Assembly (NCBI RefSeq): GCF_003385215.1
Contig: NZ_PQHW01000005.1
Coordinates: 1 to 64,000, forward strand
Length of the DNA stretch: 64,000 nt
Reading direction: 5' to 3'
Origin: Amycolatopsis thermalba
Lineage (GTDB): Bacteria > Actinomycetota > Actinomycetes > Mycobacteriales > Pseudonocardiaceae
A program made the translations under genes and the position numbers. The notes under the pieces are model-generated. The model was not told the DNA's origin, ran no database searches, and worked only from the letters and a program-made list of their open reading frames with translations. Each line of letters starts with the position of its first letter. The stretch's first letter is position 1. Positions 32,464 through 40,115 of this stretch are shown here, piece after piece.

Positions 32464-33365
32464 GCACCGAAGCGCTGCTGCGCGAGCTGCGGGACCTGCT
32501 CGACGACGCGGGGCTGCGCGGCTCGTTCCTGGTGCGGGACCTGCGCGGCGGCGAGGAGATCGCGATCGAGCCGGACGCGCAGTGGCCGTCCGCGTCGCTG
32601 GTCAAGATCCCGCTCGCGGTCGCCACGCTGGAACGGATCCGGCTCGGCGAACTCGACGGCGCCGCCACGCTGGACATCGAGCCCGGCCGCATCACCACGC
32701 CCGGGCCGACCGGGCTGAGCCGGTTCCGCCACCCGGCGCGCGTCGCGGTCGACGACCTCCTCTACCTCAGCACGGCGATCAGCGACGGTGTCGCGGCCGA
32801 CGCCCTGTTCGGTCTCACCCCGCCGCCGGAGGTGGCGCGGATCCTCAAGGGGTTCGGCGTCGAGGGCATCACCGTCCGGCATCCGATGCAGGAGCTGGCC
32901 GACACGCCCGCGGAGCGCTTCGACCGCGGCGAGGTGCACCTGGCCTACGCGCTGGCCGTCGACGCGGGCACCGCCGGGCGCGGGCACCGCATCCCGCAGC
33001 TGGACGTGACGCGGGCGAGTTCCGGTTCGGCCCGGGCGTTCGCGGACCTGCTGCAGGCGCTGTGGACGCCGTCGGCGATTCCGGCCGGAGTCGCCGCGCG
33101 GGTGCGGGAACTGATGCGGCACAACGTGGTCCGGCACCGGCTGGCGCCGGACTTCGTCTCCGACGCGACGGTCTGGTCGTCCAAGACCGGCACGCTGCTG
33201 ACGCTGCGGCACGAGATCGGGGTGGTCGAACACGCCGACGGGCAGGCGTTCGCGGTGGTGGCACTGACCGAATCCCGCGTGGCGGCCGCGCAGCAGCCCG
33301 GCGCGGAGGCGGTGATGGCGCGGGTGGCGCGCCGGCTGCGGGACCAGCTGCGCCTCGGCCACTGA
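32460..33365 (+). CDS. Serine beta-lactamase-fold hydrolase without signal peptide
   Basis: A 301-residue protein with class A-like motifs: SLVK (Ser/Lys box), YLSTAISDGVAADAL where SDN has become SDG, and SSKTGTL (KTG box). No signal peptide or lipobox is present with GTG at 32460, which overlaps the LysR stop as GTGA and has GGGGGAGA upstream. It may be a cytoplasmic hydrolase or accessory protein rather than a secreted lactamase. The Glu166 box of true class A enzymes is not clear. Co-transcribed with the LysR gene. Confidence 0.82.
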   Translation: MSTEALLRELRDLLDDAGLRGSFLVRDLRGGEEIAIEPDAQWPSASLVKIPLAVATLERIRLGELDGAATLDIEPGRITTPGPTGLSRFRHPARVAVDDLLYLSTAISDGVAADALFGLTPPPEVARILKGFGVEGITVRHPMQELADTPAERFDRGEVHLAYALAVDAGTAGRGHRIPQLDVTRASSGSARAFADLLQALWTPSAIPAGVAARVRELMRHNVVRHRLAPDFVSDATVWSSKTGTLLTLRHEIGVVEHADGQAFAVVALTESRVAAAQQPGAEAVMARVARRLRDQLRLGH

Positions 33366-33403
33366 CCAGCCACTACGCCAGGTGGATGCGACACGAGTGG
33401 CTG

Positions 33404-33592
33404 AGTGGCTCAGCCACTTGGCCAGTGGTGCCCGAGGTGGCACTGGTCGAGTGGCTTGACCACTGGGCCTGTCGAGTGAAGGAGGAATGGTCCAGTGGTT
33501 CAGCCACTTAGCCACTCGGCCACGCATCCAGTCGGCCCTCGGCTTCTGCGAAAGTGGCTGGGTGGTCCAGTGGCTCAGCCACTGGACCACCC
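33404..33592. repeat. Cluster of AGTGGCT-AGCCACT palindromes
   Basis: The 281-bp gap after the hydrolase gene holds at least four related inverted repeats: 33404-33418 (AGTGGCT C AGCCACT), a degenerate copy around 33441-33466 (TGGTC/GACCA), 33494-33508, and the longest at 33560-33592 with perfect 16-bp arms around a single C. The copies face both ways and share GGTCCAGTGG. Because they are palindromes, both strands read similar QWLSHW-like peptides, so the open frames here are by-products. Confidence 0.8.
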
Positions 33593-33646
33593 GGGTAGCT
33601 GGACAGGCGCCCGGTTGCCCCGTCGGGCGGCGAGGCCGGGCGGGCG

Positions 33647-33988
33647 CTAGCCCAACGCCACGCGTAGCGCCCGTCCCATCGCGGAGGAGTCGTGGTTGGG
33701 CTCCACGCCGTCGACGATCAGTACCGTGCCCGGGAGGTGGTCGGCGCGCAACGGCACGATCTCCTGGTACGCGGGCGAGTCGTACCAGGCTCGGGCGTCC
33801 TCGACGGTCGGGAAGCCGAGCATCACCAGGTGGCCCGGCCACTCACCCTCGCGGACCTCGACCGGCGCGCCGTGCACCAGGAACCGCCCGCCGAACGGGT
33901 CCAGCGTCGCCTGGATGCGCTCCAGGTACTCGGCCACGTCGGGGTGCGGCTCGGCGGGCAGCAGGTGGGCCAGTGCGTAGGCGGTCAT
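33647..33988 (-). CDS. DUF1330 family protein
   Basis: A 113-residue ferredoxin-like dimeric alpha/beta-barrel protein. The segments YLERIQATLDPFGGRFLVHG, LVMLGFPTVEDARAWYDSPA and YQEIVPLRADHLPG are the family signature. Biochemical function is unknown for the family. ATG at 33988 is preceded by GGAAAGGAC. A TTACCT/AGGTAA palindrome 60 bp upstream suggests control by an HxlR-type repressor, which is not encoded in this window. Confidence 0.9.
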   Translation of the reverse strand: MTAYALAHLLPAEPHPDVAEYLERIQATLDPFGGRFLVHGAPVEVREGEWPGHLVMLGFPTVEDARAWYDSPAYQEIVPLRADHLPGTVLIVDGVEPNHDSSAMGRALRVALG

Positions 33989-34048
33989 CGGATCCGTCCT
34001 TTCCGGAAGTGATGACCCCATCCTGCGGCGGCCCGCGCCGGGCGTCGA

Positions 34049-34063
34049 TTACCTCGCAGGTAA
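34049..34063. promoter_or_regulatory. TTACCT-CGC-AGGTAA palindrome, HxlR-type operator candidate
   Basis: Perfect 6-bp arms around CGC, 60 bp upstream of the DUF1330 start on the minus strand. Operators with TTACCT/AGGTAA-like half-sites are typical of HxlR-family repressors in actinomycetes. It directly abuts the first unit of the 35-bp array. Confidence 0.5.
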
Positions 34064-34336
34064 CGTCAGGACGTCGCCGGCGCCTGCTGCGAGCCGCACG
34101 TCACGACGTGGCCCGCGCCTGCTGCGGGCGGACGCCACAACCTCGCCAGTGCCTGCTGTGCGCCGAACGTCACGATGCCGCCAGCGCCTCCGCGCCGGAC
34201 GTCAGGACGTCGCCAGCGCTGCTGGGGAGCCGGACGTCACGACGTGGCCCGCGCCTGCTGCGGGCCGGACGTCGGGACGTCGCCGGCGCCTGCTGGGAGC
34301 CGCACGTCAGGACGTCGCCAGTGCTTGCTGCGCGCC
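34064..34336. repeat. 35-bp tandem array, eight units, merging with a gene 3' end
   Basis: Units start at 34064, 34099, 34133, 34168, 34200, 34235, 34270 and 34305 (lengths 32-35), each starting CGTCANGACG or a close variant and containing GCCTGCTG. The eighth unit is the 3' end of the TAXI binding-protein gene: its stop and the codons for its last residues GAQQALATS lie in the repeat. The 318-bp gap between that gene and the DUF1330 gene is therefore almost wholly repeat. Confidence 0.88.
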
Positions 34337-35284
34337 CGGGTGCAGCGGCACCGGCTCGGTGCGCGTGGCGTTCTCCCGCGTGATCTCCTTCGCCGACGGG
34401 TGCACGCTCTCCAGGTCCGCCCGCTTGTCGAACATCAGCTTCGTGATCGCGCACGCGTCGCTCGCCGGGAAGTCCTCCCGCACCAGCAGCAGGTTCGGCA
34501 CCACGATCGTCGGGACGTCCGCGGGCTGCCCGTACGTCGCCGCGGGGATCGTGCCCGTGTCGTACACCGTGTTGATCTGCTTGAGCGCCGCCAGCTGCGG
34601 GGTGATGTCGATGAACTTCACCTGCCCCTTCATCGTCGTGGTGATGTCGGTGATCTGCGCCGTCGGCAGCCCGCCGGACCACACCAGCCCGTCGATCGTG
34701 CCGGACTTGATCCCGTCCGCGGTCTTGGCCAGGTCCAGCCGCTGCGCCTGCACGTCGGTGTCCGGGTTCAGCCCGGCCGACTGCAGCAGCCGGTTCGCGA
34801 TCACCTCGGTGCCCGACTTCGGCGAACCCGTCGAGATCCGCTTGCCGCGCATGTCGGCGATGCTGTTGATGCCCGAGTCGGTGCGCACCAGCACCTGCGT
34901 CGAGTTCGGGTAGAGCCGCGTCAGCGCCTGCACCTTCTGCGGCTTGCCCTCGAAGCTGCCCTTGCCCTGCACCGCGTCGGCCGCGGTGTCGGCCAGCGAG
35001 AACGCGATGTCGTAGGTGCCGTCGACCAGCTGCTGGATGTTCTGCACCGACGCGCCGGTCTCCGCCGCGGTCGCCTTCAGCCCGGTGTTGTTGCTGATCA
35101 GCTGCGCCAGCCCGCCGCCGAGCACGTAGTACACGCCGCCGCTGTTGCCGGTGGCGATGGTGAGCCTGCCGCTGCCGGCCTCACACGCCTGGCTCCCGCC
35201 CGCCGCCGGCTGGTTCGGTTGCTTCCCGCCGCAGCCCGTCGCGACCAGGGCCATCGCCACCAGCGCCGTCAGCAGTCGTTTCAT
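34307..35284 (-). CDS. TAXI-family TRAP transporter solute-binding lipoprotein
   Basis: A 325-residue extracellular binding protein. The signal peptide ends in ATGC, a lipobox. ATGNSGGVYYVLGGGLAQLI and TGASVQNIQQLVDGTYDIAF are hallmarks of the TAXI group, which delivers organic acids such as 2-oxoglutarate or glutamate to fused TRAP permeases. ATG at 35284 follows AAGGAGG, a strong binding site, although the start lies 104 bp inside the permease gene. The C-terminus lies within the 35-bp array. Confidence 0.92.
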   Translation of the reverse strand: MKRLLTALVAMALVATGCGGKQPNQPAAGGSQACEAGSGRLTIATGNSGGVYYVLGGGLAQLISNNTGLKATAAETGASVQNIQQLVDGTYDIAFSLADTAADAVQGKGSFEGKPQKVQALTRLYPNSTQVLVRTDSGINSIADMRGKRISTGSPKSGTEVIANRLLQSAGLNPDTDVQAQRLDLAKTADGIKSGTIDGLVWSGGLPTAQITDITTTMKGQVKFIDITPQLAALKQINTVYDTGTIPAATYGQPADVPTIVVPNLLLVREDFPASDACAITKLMFDKRADLESVHPSAKEITRENATRTEPVPLHPGAQQALATS

Positions 35285-37250
35285 GCCGCCTCCTTCGGAT
35301 CACGAGATGCGCGGCCGTCGCGGCCACGCCGAAGGCCAGGCCCGCCACGATCGGCCCCGGCTCCAGGTAGAGCAGGCACACCGCGGCGGGCACGAAGAGC
35401 GCGCGCACCGCCGGGTGGACCGGGCCGAACAGCCACCCGCCGGTCACCACCCCCAGCGCGGCGACGGCGAGCGCGGACACCGCCAGCACCCACACCACCG
35501 TCACGCCATCCGACTGGAGCAGCAGCGCCGCCCCGTTGTCGGTGAGCACGAACGCGATCGGCACCAGGAACGCCGGCAGCGTGTACTTCCAGCACTGCCA
35601 CATGGTCGCCATGACCCGGCCGCCGGTGATCGCCGCCGCCGCGACCGCCGCCAGCGCCGTCGGCGGGGTGACCTCCGACAGCACCGCGTAGTAGAAGATG
35701 AACATCGCGCGCTCGGCCGGGGCCACGCCCAGCGTCTCCAGCGCGGGCGCGATCACCACCCACGCGATGATGAACGACGCCGTCACCGGAACCGCCAGCC
35801 CGAGCACGCCGACCGCGACCGCGGACAGCAGCACCGTCAGCGCCAGCACGACCGTGGCGTTGTCGGTGACCGCCCACGCCACGTCGACCAGCGCGTCGGC
35901 GAGTTCCAGGCCCAGCCCCGTCTTGGTGATCGTCGACGTGATCACCCCGGCCGCCGCGCACACCGCGATGACCGGCAGCGCGCCCCGCACACCGCGGGAC
36001 AGCGCGCCCACCATGTCCACCGCCCAGCCGCGCAGGTCCCGCCGCCGCGCGATCAGGGCGAACAGCGCCGCCACCCCGGTCGCGTACACCACGGCCGCGA
36101 ACGGCGGGATGTCCAGCGCCAGGAACACCACGATGATCGCCAGCGACAGGAAGTGGTAGCCGCCGCGCAGCAGCAGCCGCCACGGGTCGCCGCGCTCGAC
36201 GTCCACCGGCTTGGCGTGGAAGCGGCGGGCGTCGGCCTCCATCGCGAACACGATGCCCAGGTAGTACAGCAGCGTCGGCACCGCCGCCCAGATCAGCACC
36301 GTCAGGTAGGAGGTCTGCAGGTACTCGGCGATGATGAACGCCGCGGCGCCCAGCGTCGGCGGCGACAGGATCGCCCCGATGCCGGACGCGGCGAGCAGGC
36401 CGCCGGCGTTCTCGCGCGGGTAGCCGGCGCGCTGGAGGATCGGCCAGGTGATCGAGCCCAGGCTGACCGCGGTCGCGGTGCCCGAGCCGGACACCGTGCC
36501 CAGCAGGAACCCGGACAGCACCGTCGTCCGGCCCGGCGCCGTGCGGGAGCGGCGGAACGCGGCGAAGGAGATGTCGACGAAGAACCGCCCCGCGCCGGAG
36601 GCCTCCAGCACCGCGCCGTAGATGGTGAACAGCACGATGTAGCTGGCGGCCACGTCCAGCGGGGTGCCGAAGAAACCGCTCGCGTCGTTGTAGAGGGCGT
36701 TGATGATCTGGCTGAAGTCCACGCCGGCGTGCGCGATGCCCCAGTTCGGCGGCAGGTAGCCGCCGTAGTAGGCGTAGGCGAGGAAGAGCAGGCAGACCAG
36801 CGGCAGCACCCAGCCGGTGGTGCGGCGGGTCGCCTCGAGGACGAGCAGGAGCAGCAGCGCGCCCGCCACGATGTCGAGCGTGGACAGCTGCCCCTGGCGG
36901 TCGAGGAAGTCGTCGTAGCCGATCAGCACCGGGTACAGGCCCACGAGCAGCGCCACCACGGCCAGCGCCCAGTCCAGCAGCCACGGGTTGTCCGGGGTGC
37001 GCCGCGACCGGGCCAGCGGCCGGTAGCACAGGAACACCAGCGGCAGGGTGCAGCCGAGGAAGATCACCAGGTAGAACTGGTTGCCCTTGCTGTAGGGGAA
37101 GAAGACCTGTTTCAGCACGAGCAGGGCCACGCCGAGCGCGGCCAGGTACACCAGCAGGTCGGGCCCCCGCGACAAGCGCCGCGCGGGCCGCTCTTCGTCG
37201 TGCTCGGCGACGATGTCGCCGATCTCGTCGCCCTTGACGGCCTTGGTCAT
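35181..37250 (-). CDS. TRAP transporter fused permease (4TM/12TM)
   Basis: A 689-residue inner-membrane protein in which the small and large TRAP permease subunits are joined. FLLGTVSGSGTATAVSLGSI, GYPRENAGGLLAASGIGAIL and YAVLSEVTPPTALAAVAAAA are the conserved DctM-type motifs. It uses an ion gradient, not ATP. ATG at 37250 follows AAAGGAGC. The last 35 or so residues are hydrophilic and overlap the binding-protein signal sequence in another frame; a natural stop near 35285 may have been lost. Co-transcribed with the TAXI gene. Confidence 0.92.
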   Translation of the reverse strand: MTKAVKGDEIGDIVAEHDEERPARRLSRGPDLLVYLAALGVALLVLKQVFFPYSKGNQFYLVIFLGCTLPLVFLCYRPLARSRRTPDNPWLLDWALAVVALLVGLYPVLIGYDDFLDRQGQLSTLDIVAGALLLLLVLEATRRTTGWVLPLVCLLFLAYAYYGGYLPPNWGIAHAGVDFSQIINALYNDASGFFGTPLDVAASYIVLFTIYGAVLEASGAGRFFVDISFAAFRRSRTAPGRTTVLSGFLLGTVSGSGTATAVSLGSITWPILQRAGYPRENAGGLLAASGIGAILSPPTLGAAAFIIAEYLQTSYLTVLIWAAVPTLLYYLGIVFAMEADARRFHAKPVDVERGDPWRLLLRGGYHFLSLAIIVVFLALDIPPFAAVVYATGVAALFALIARRRDLRGWAVDMVGALSRGVRGALPVIAVCAAAGVITSTITKTGLGLELADALVDVAWAVTDNATVVLALTVLLSAVAVGVLGLAVPVTASFIIAWVVIAPALETLGVAPAERAMFIFYYAVLSEVTPPTALAAVAAAAITGGRVMATMWQCWKYTLPAFLVPIAFVLTDNGAALLLQSDGVTVVWVLAVSALAVAALGVVTGGWLFGPVHPAVRALFVPAAVCLLYLEPGPIVAGLAFGVAATAAHLVIRRRRHETTADGAGGDGPGRDGLRREATEPAGGGREPGV

Positions 37251-37408
37251 CACCGCTCCTTTGCGATGATCACACCTTAGGTCGCGCACCGGTCATACGG
37301 AAGGTTTCGCCGGTGCCCGGCCGCCTGCTACGGGACGTGCTCGCCGGTGACGTACCGCTACCGGCGCGCTCGCCGGGCCGGAGTGCTCCAGTGTGGACGG
37401 TCGTGGCG

Positions 37409-38119
37409 TCAGGCGTGGTCGCCGAGGTTCCACTCCCAGCCGTTGAACCCGCCGAGCCCGTACGGGGCCAGCACCAGGCGCCCGGTGGTGTTGCGGGAGT
37501 CCAGGACGACGGTGCCGTGGTAGTTCTGGCCCGGCGACAGGGCGAGGGGGAACAGCTTGCCCCGCGACAGGCAGCCGATCGCCGGTGCGCTGCTGAGGCT
37601 GCCGCCGGTCTCGGTGACGCCGTCGGGGCCGATGATGGCGAAGTTGTTCGGGTTGAGCACGCTGCCCGCGAAGTCCCCGCCCATGGACGGGGACGTGGTC
37701 ACCGTCAGGTCGAGGAAGATGAAGCGCCCGTTCTCCGGTTTCTGCGCGTACGGCTCGGTGTAGCGGCCGCCGACGGTGACCTTCGTGAGGGTGAAGACGA
37801 CCTCCGGCTGACCGGCGCGGCTGCCGTACCCGACGGCCTCGCCGATCTCGACCTCCACGTTCTGCCGCGGGTTGACCGGGACCGTCGGCGTCGGCGACGT
37901 CGAGGTCGACGGGCGCGGCCGGGAGGTGCCGGCGGGCGCGGCCTTCGTGGTGCCGCCGTCGCGCGTGACGGCGAGCGTGACCCCGACCGACACCCCGGCG
38001 ACGACGAGCGCCCCGGCGATCGCGAGCGCCACGATGGCGCCGATGTTGCGCCGCGGCGCGGGCGGCTGCGGCCACTGCGGGTACTGGTAGGGGTCGAAGC
38101 CGGGGGGCTGACTGGTCAC
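37409..38119 (-). CDS. Membrane-anchored DUF4352-like protein
   Basis: A 236-residue protein: a Pro/Gln-rich cytoplasmic start (PYQYPQWPQPPAPRR), one membrane segment (IGAIVALAIAGALVVAGVSV), a Thr/Ser/Pro linker and an extracellular immunoglobulin-like domain of the DUF4352 type (FIFLDLTVTTSPSMGGDFAG, SPGQNYHGTVVLD). Relatives are surface proteins of unknown function in actinomycetes. GTG at 38119 follows AGGAGGA. No functional link to neighbours is visible. Confidence 0.82.
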   Translation of the reverse strand: MTSQPPGFDPYQYPQWPQPPAPRRNIGAIVALAIAGALVVAGVSVGVTLAVTRDGGTTKAAPAGTSRPRPSTSTSPTPTVPVNPRQNVEVEIGEAVGYGSRAGQPEVVFTLTKVTVGGRYTEPYAQKPENGRFIFLDLTVTTSPSMGGDFAGSVLNPNNFAIIGPDGVTETGGSLSSAPAIGCLSRGKLFPLALSPGQNYHGTVVLDSRNTTGRLVLAPYGLGGFNGWEWNLGDHA

Positions 38120-38225
38120 GAAGATCCTCCTGATCGCTGCCCGGCTTGTCGCGGCGTGGCGGATCTTCGTTACCAGTTCCCGGAATACCGGGTGGTTCGT
38201 CCGTTTCGGACGGCCTCGGCGCCGG

Positions 38226-38945
38226 CTACCGGTCGTCCGGCAGGTGCCGCCAGTGCTCGGCCGCCTGCGTCATGTCGCGGCGCAGGTGCTCGAAGAACCG
38301 TCCGGTGTCGCGCAGCCGGTCGCCCGCGGGCGAGGCGCCGAAAACCTCGGCACCGCGCCACGCGTAGTCCGCCCACAGCGTCATCGACCGGACGCTGGCC
38401 AGCCACGCCTGGTACCAGACGTGCTCGTCGATGACGTACCGCTCGCGGCGGCCGTCGCGTTCGCGCCGGGCCAGTCCCCGCTCCGCGAGCCAGCGCACGG
38501 CCGTGGAGACCGACGCGGGGCTGACCCGCAGCCCGGCGACGAGTTCGGCGGCGGTGAGGCTGCCGGTGTCGCTGGTGAACAGGCGGACGAGGACCTTCGC
38601 CGCCATCGGCGGCACACCGGTCTGGACCATCATCGCGGCGAAGTCCTGCTCGAACCGCCGCGGCGCGCCGCCGCCCCGGGCCGCGGGCGGCTCCGGCAGC
38701 GGGGCCGGGCGGCGGCGGTGGGCACGCCAGGCGGTGGCCTGCTGGGCGCGGTCGGCGCGGTAGCCGTGGGCGCCGCCGTTGCGCGCGACCTCGCGGACGA
38801 TCGTCGATCCGGGCCGCCCGAGCCTGCGGCCGATCTCGGCGTAGCTCAGCCCCATCGCCAGCCCGGCGGCGATGCGGCGGCGTTCGCCGAACGTCAGCCG
38901 GGCGCGGATCGGTGCATTCAGCTCCAAGCTCATTGCATCGATCAT
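38226..38945 (-). CDS. GbsR/MarR-like transcriptional regulator with N-terminal HTH
   Basis: A 239-residue regulator with two possible DNA-binding parts. Residues about 18-55 (LTFGERRRIAAGLAMGLSYA, EIGRRLGRPGSTIVREVARN) resemble the HTH of IS30-type transposases and related regulators. The second half is a MarR/GbsR winged helix (GSLTAAELVAGLRVSPASVS, TAVRWLAERGLARRERDGRR). ATG at 38945; ATG 38933 is an alternative. It is divergent from the P450 gene by 70 bp and is its likely regulator. The double-HTH design is unusual but seen in some actinomycete regulators. Confidence 0.78.
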   Translation of the reverse strand: MIDAMSLELNAPIRARLTFGERRRIAAGLAMGLSYAEIGRRLGRPGSTIVREVARNGGAHGYRADRAQQATAWRAHRRRPAPLPEPPAARGGGAPRRFEQDFAAMMVQTGVPPMAAKVLVRLFTSDTGSLTAAELVAGLRVSPASVSTAVRWLAERGLARRERDGRRERYVIDEHVWYQAWLASVRSMTLWADYAWRGAEVFGASPAGDRLRDTGRFFEHLRRDMTQAAEHWRHLPDDR

Positions 38946-38978
38946 AGTCGGCCTACCTGGAAAATCCTTGCCGCCCGG

Positions 38979-39008
38979 TTGCTTCAGGTGCGAATCCGCT
39001 CCTAGCGT
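38979..39008 (+). promoter_or_regulatory. Candidate leaderless promoter of the P450 gene
   Basis: TTGCTT at 38979-38984 and TAGCGT at 39003-39008 have an 18-bp spacer. The -10 box ends 7 bases before the GTG at 39016, so translation would start at the mRNA 5' end; no ribosome-binding site is present. This supports the short form of the P450. Confidence 0.5.
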
Positions 39009-39015
39009 TCGCGAC

Positions 39016-40104
39016 GTGCTGAAGCGACTGACGTACCCCGACGGACACCGCGGGTGGCTCGCGACGAGCCACGAGCTCGTCCGGCAGGTGCTGGCCGATC
39101 CCCGGTTCAGCGCCCGCTCCGACCTGCGGCACATGCCGGTGCCCGGCGCGCCCGGCAACCAGGCGCCCGCGCCACCCGGGATGTTCAACTCGATGGACCC
39201 GCCGGAGCACACGCGCTACCGCCGGCTGCTCGCCGGCCAGTTCACCGTCCGCCGCATGCGGCAGCTCGAACAGCGGGTGCGGGAGATCAGCGACGAGCAC
39301 CTCGACGCGGTGGCGCGGCAGAGCGGCCCGGTGGACCTGGTGCGCACGTGGGCGCAGCCGATCCCCGCCCAGGTCATCTGCGAACTGCTCGGCGTGCCCT
39401 ACGCCGACCGCGCCCGGTTCCACGGGCACGCGCTGGACCTGTTCCGCCTGGACCGGACGCCGGAGCAGACCGCGGCGGCGTACTCGGCGGTGCACGAGTT
39501 CGTGCGCGACCTGGTGGCGGCCAAGCGCGCCGCGCCTGCCGACGACCTGCTCAGCGGGCTCACCGCCAGCGACCTCACCGACGAGGAGCTGGTCAACATC
39601 GGTTTCGCGCTGCTGGGCGCCGGCCTGGACACCACGGCCAACATGCTCGCGCTCGGCGCGTTCACCGCGCTCACCCACCCCGGCGCGTCCGAGGTGCTGC
39701 GTGCCGAGCCGGACCGCGCGATCGAGGAGCTGCTGCGCTACCACAGCGTGATCCCGTTCACCGTGCGCGCCGCGCTGGAGGACGTCGAGCTGCACGGTGA
39801 GCGGATCACGGCCGGCGAGTGCGTCACCCTGTCGCTGCCCGAGGCCAACCGCGACCCCGCGCACTTCGCCGACCCCGACGTGCTCGACCTGCTCCGCCAC
39901 GCCGCCGGGCACGTCGCGTTCGGACACGGCGTGCACCAGTGCCTCGGCCAGCAGCTCGCGCGGGTGGAGTTGCGGGTCGCGCTGCCCGCGCTGCTCACCC
40001 GGTTCCCGGCGCTGCGGCTCGCGATCCCCGCCGCCGACGTGGTGATGCGCGCGGACAACCTGGTGCGCGGGGTGGTCGAACTACCCGTGGTCTGCGAGGA
40101 CTGA
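39016..40104 (+). CDS. Cytochrome P450, short N-terminus
   Basis: A 362-residue soluble haem monooxygenase. The I-helix oxygen site LLGAGLDTTAN, the ExxR motif EELLRYH and the haem loop FGHGVHQCLGQ with ligand Cys309 are intact. It begins directly at the strand LKRLTYPDGHRGWLATSHEL, so the first 30-40 residues usual for actinomycete P450s are absent. A longer in-frame extension runs antisense to the regulator gene and does not look like P450 sequence. It could be functional or slightly truncated. Substrate unknown; no ferredoxin gene is adjacent. Confidence 0.85.
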   Translation: MLKRLTYPDGHRGWLATSHELVRQVLADPRFSARSDLRHMPVPGAPGNQAPAPPGMFNSMDPPEHTRYRRLLAGQFTVRRMRQLEQRVREISDEHLDAVARQSGPVDLVRTWAQPIPAQVICELLGVPYADRARFHGHALDLFRLDRTPEQTAAAYSAVHEFVRDLVAAKRAAPADDLLSGLTASDLTDEELVNIGFALLGAGLDTTANMLALGAFTALTHPGASEVLRAEPDRAIEELLRYHSVIPFTVRAALEDVELHGERITAGECVTLSLPEANRDPAHFADPDVLDLLRHAAGHVAFGHGVHQCLGQQLARVELRVALPALLTRFPALRLAIPAADVVMRADNLVRGVVELPVVCED

Positions 40105-40115
40105 GCGGTGACGGC

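Noticed and set aside
33361-33842. Plus- and minus-strand peptides containing QWLSHWTT-like repeats
   Set aside because: They are translations of the palindrome cluster; the same peptide appears on both strands because the DNA is self-complementary.
34064-34336. CRISPR array
   Set aside because: Units of 32-35 bp follow each other directly without spacers, and the last unit is coding sequence of the TAXI gene.
38226-38945. IS30-type transposase, suggested by the N-terminal HTH
   Set aside because: There is no DDE catalytic domain or terminal inverted repeat; the rest is a MarR/GbsR winged helix.
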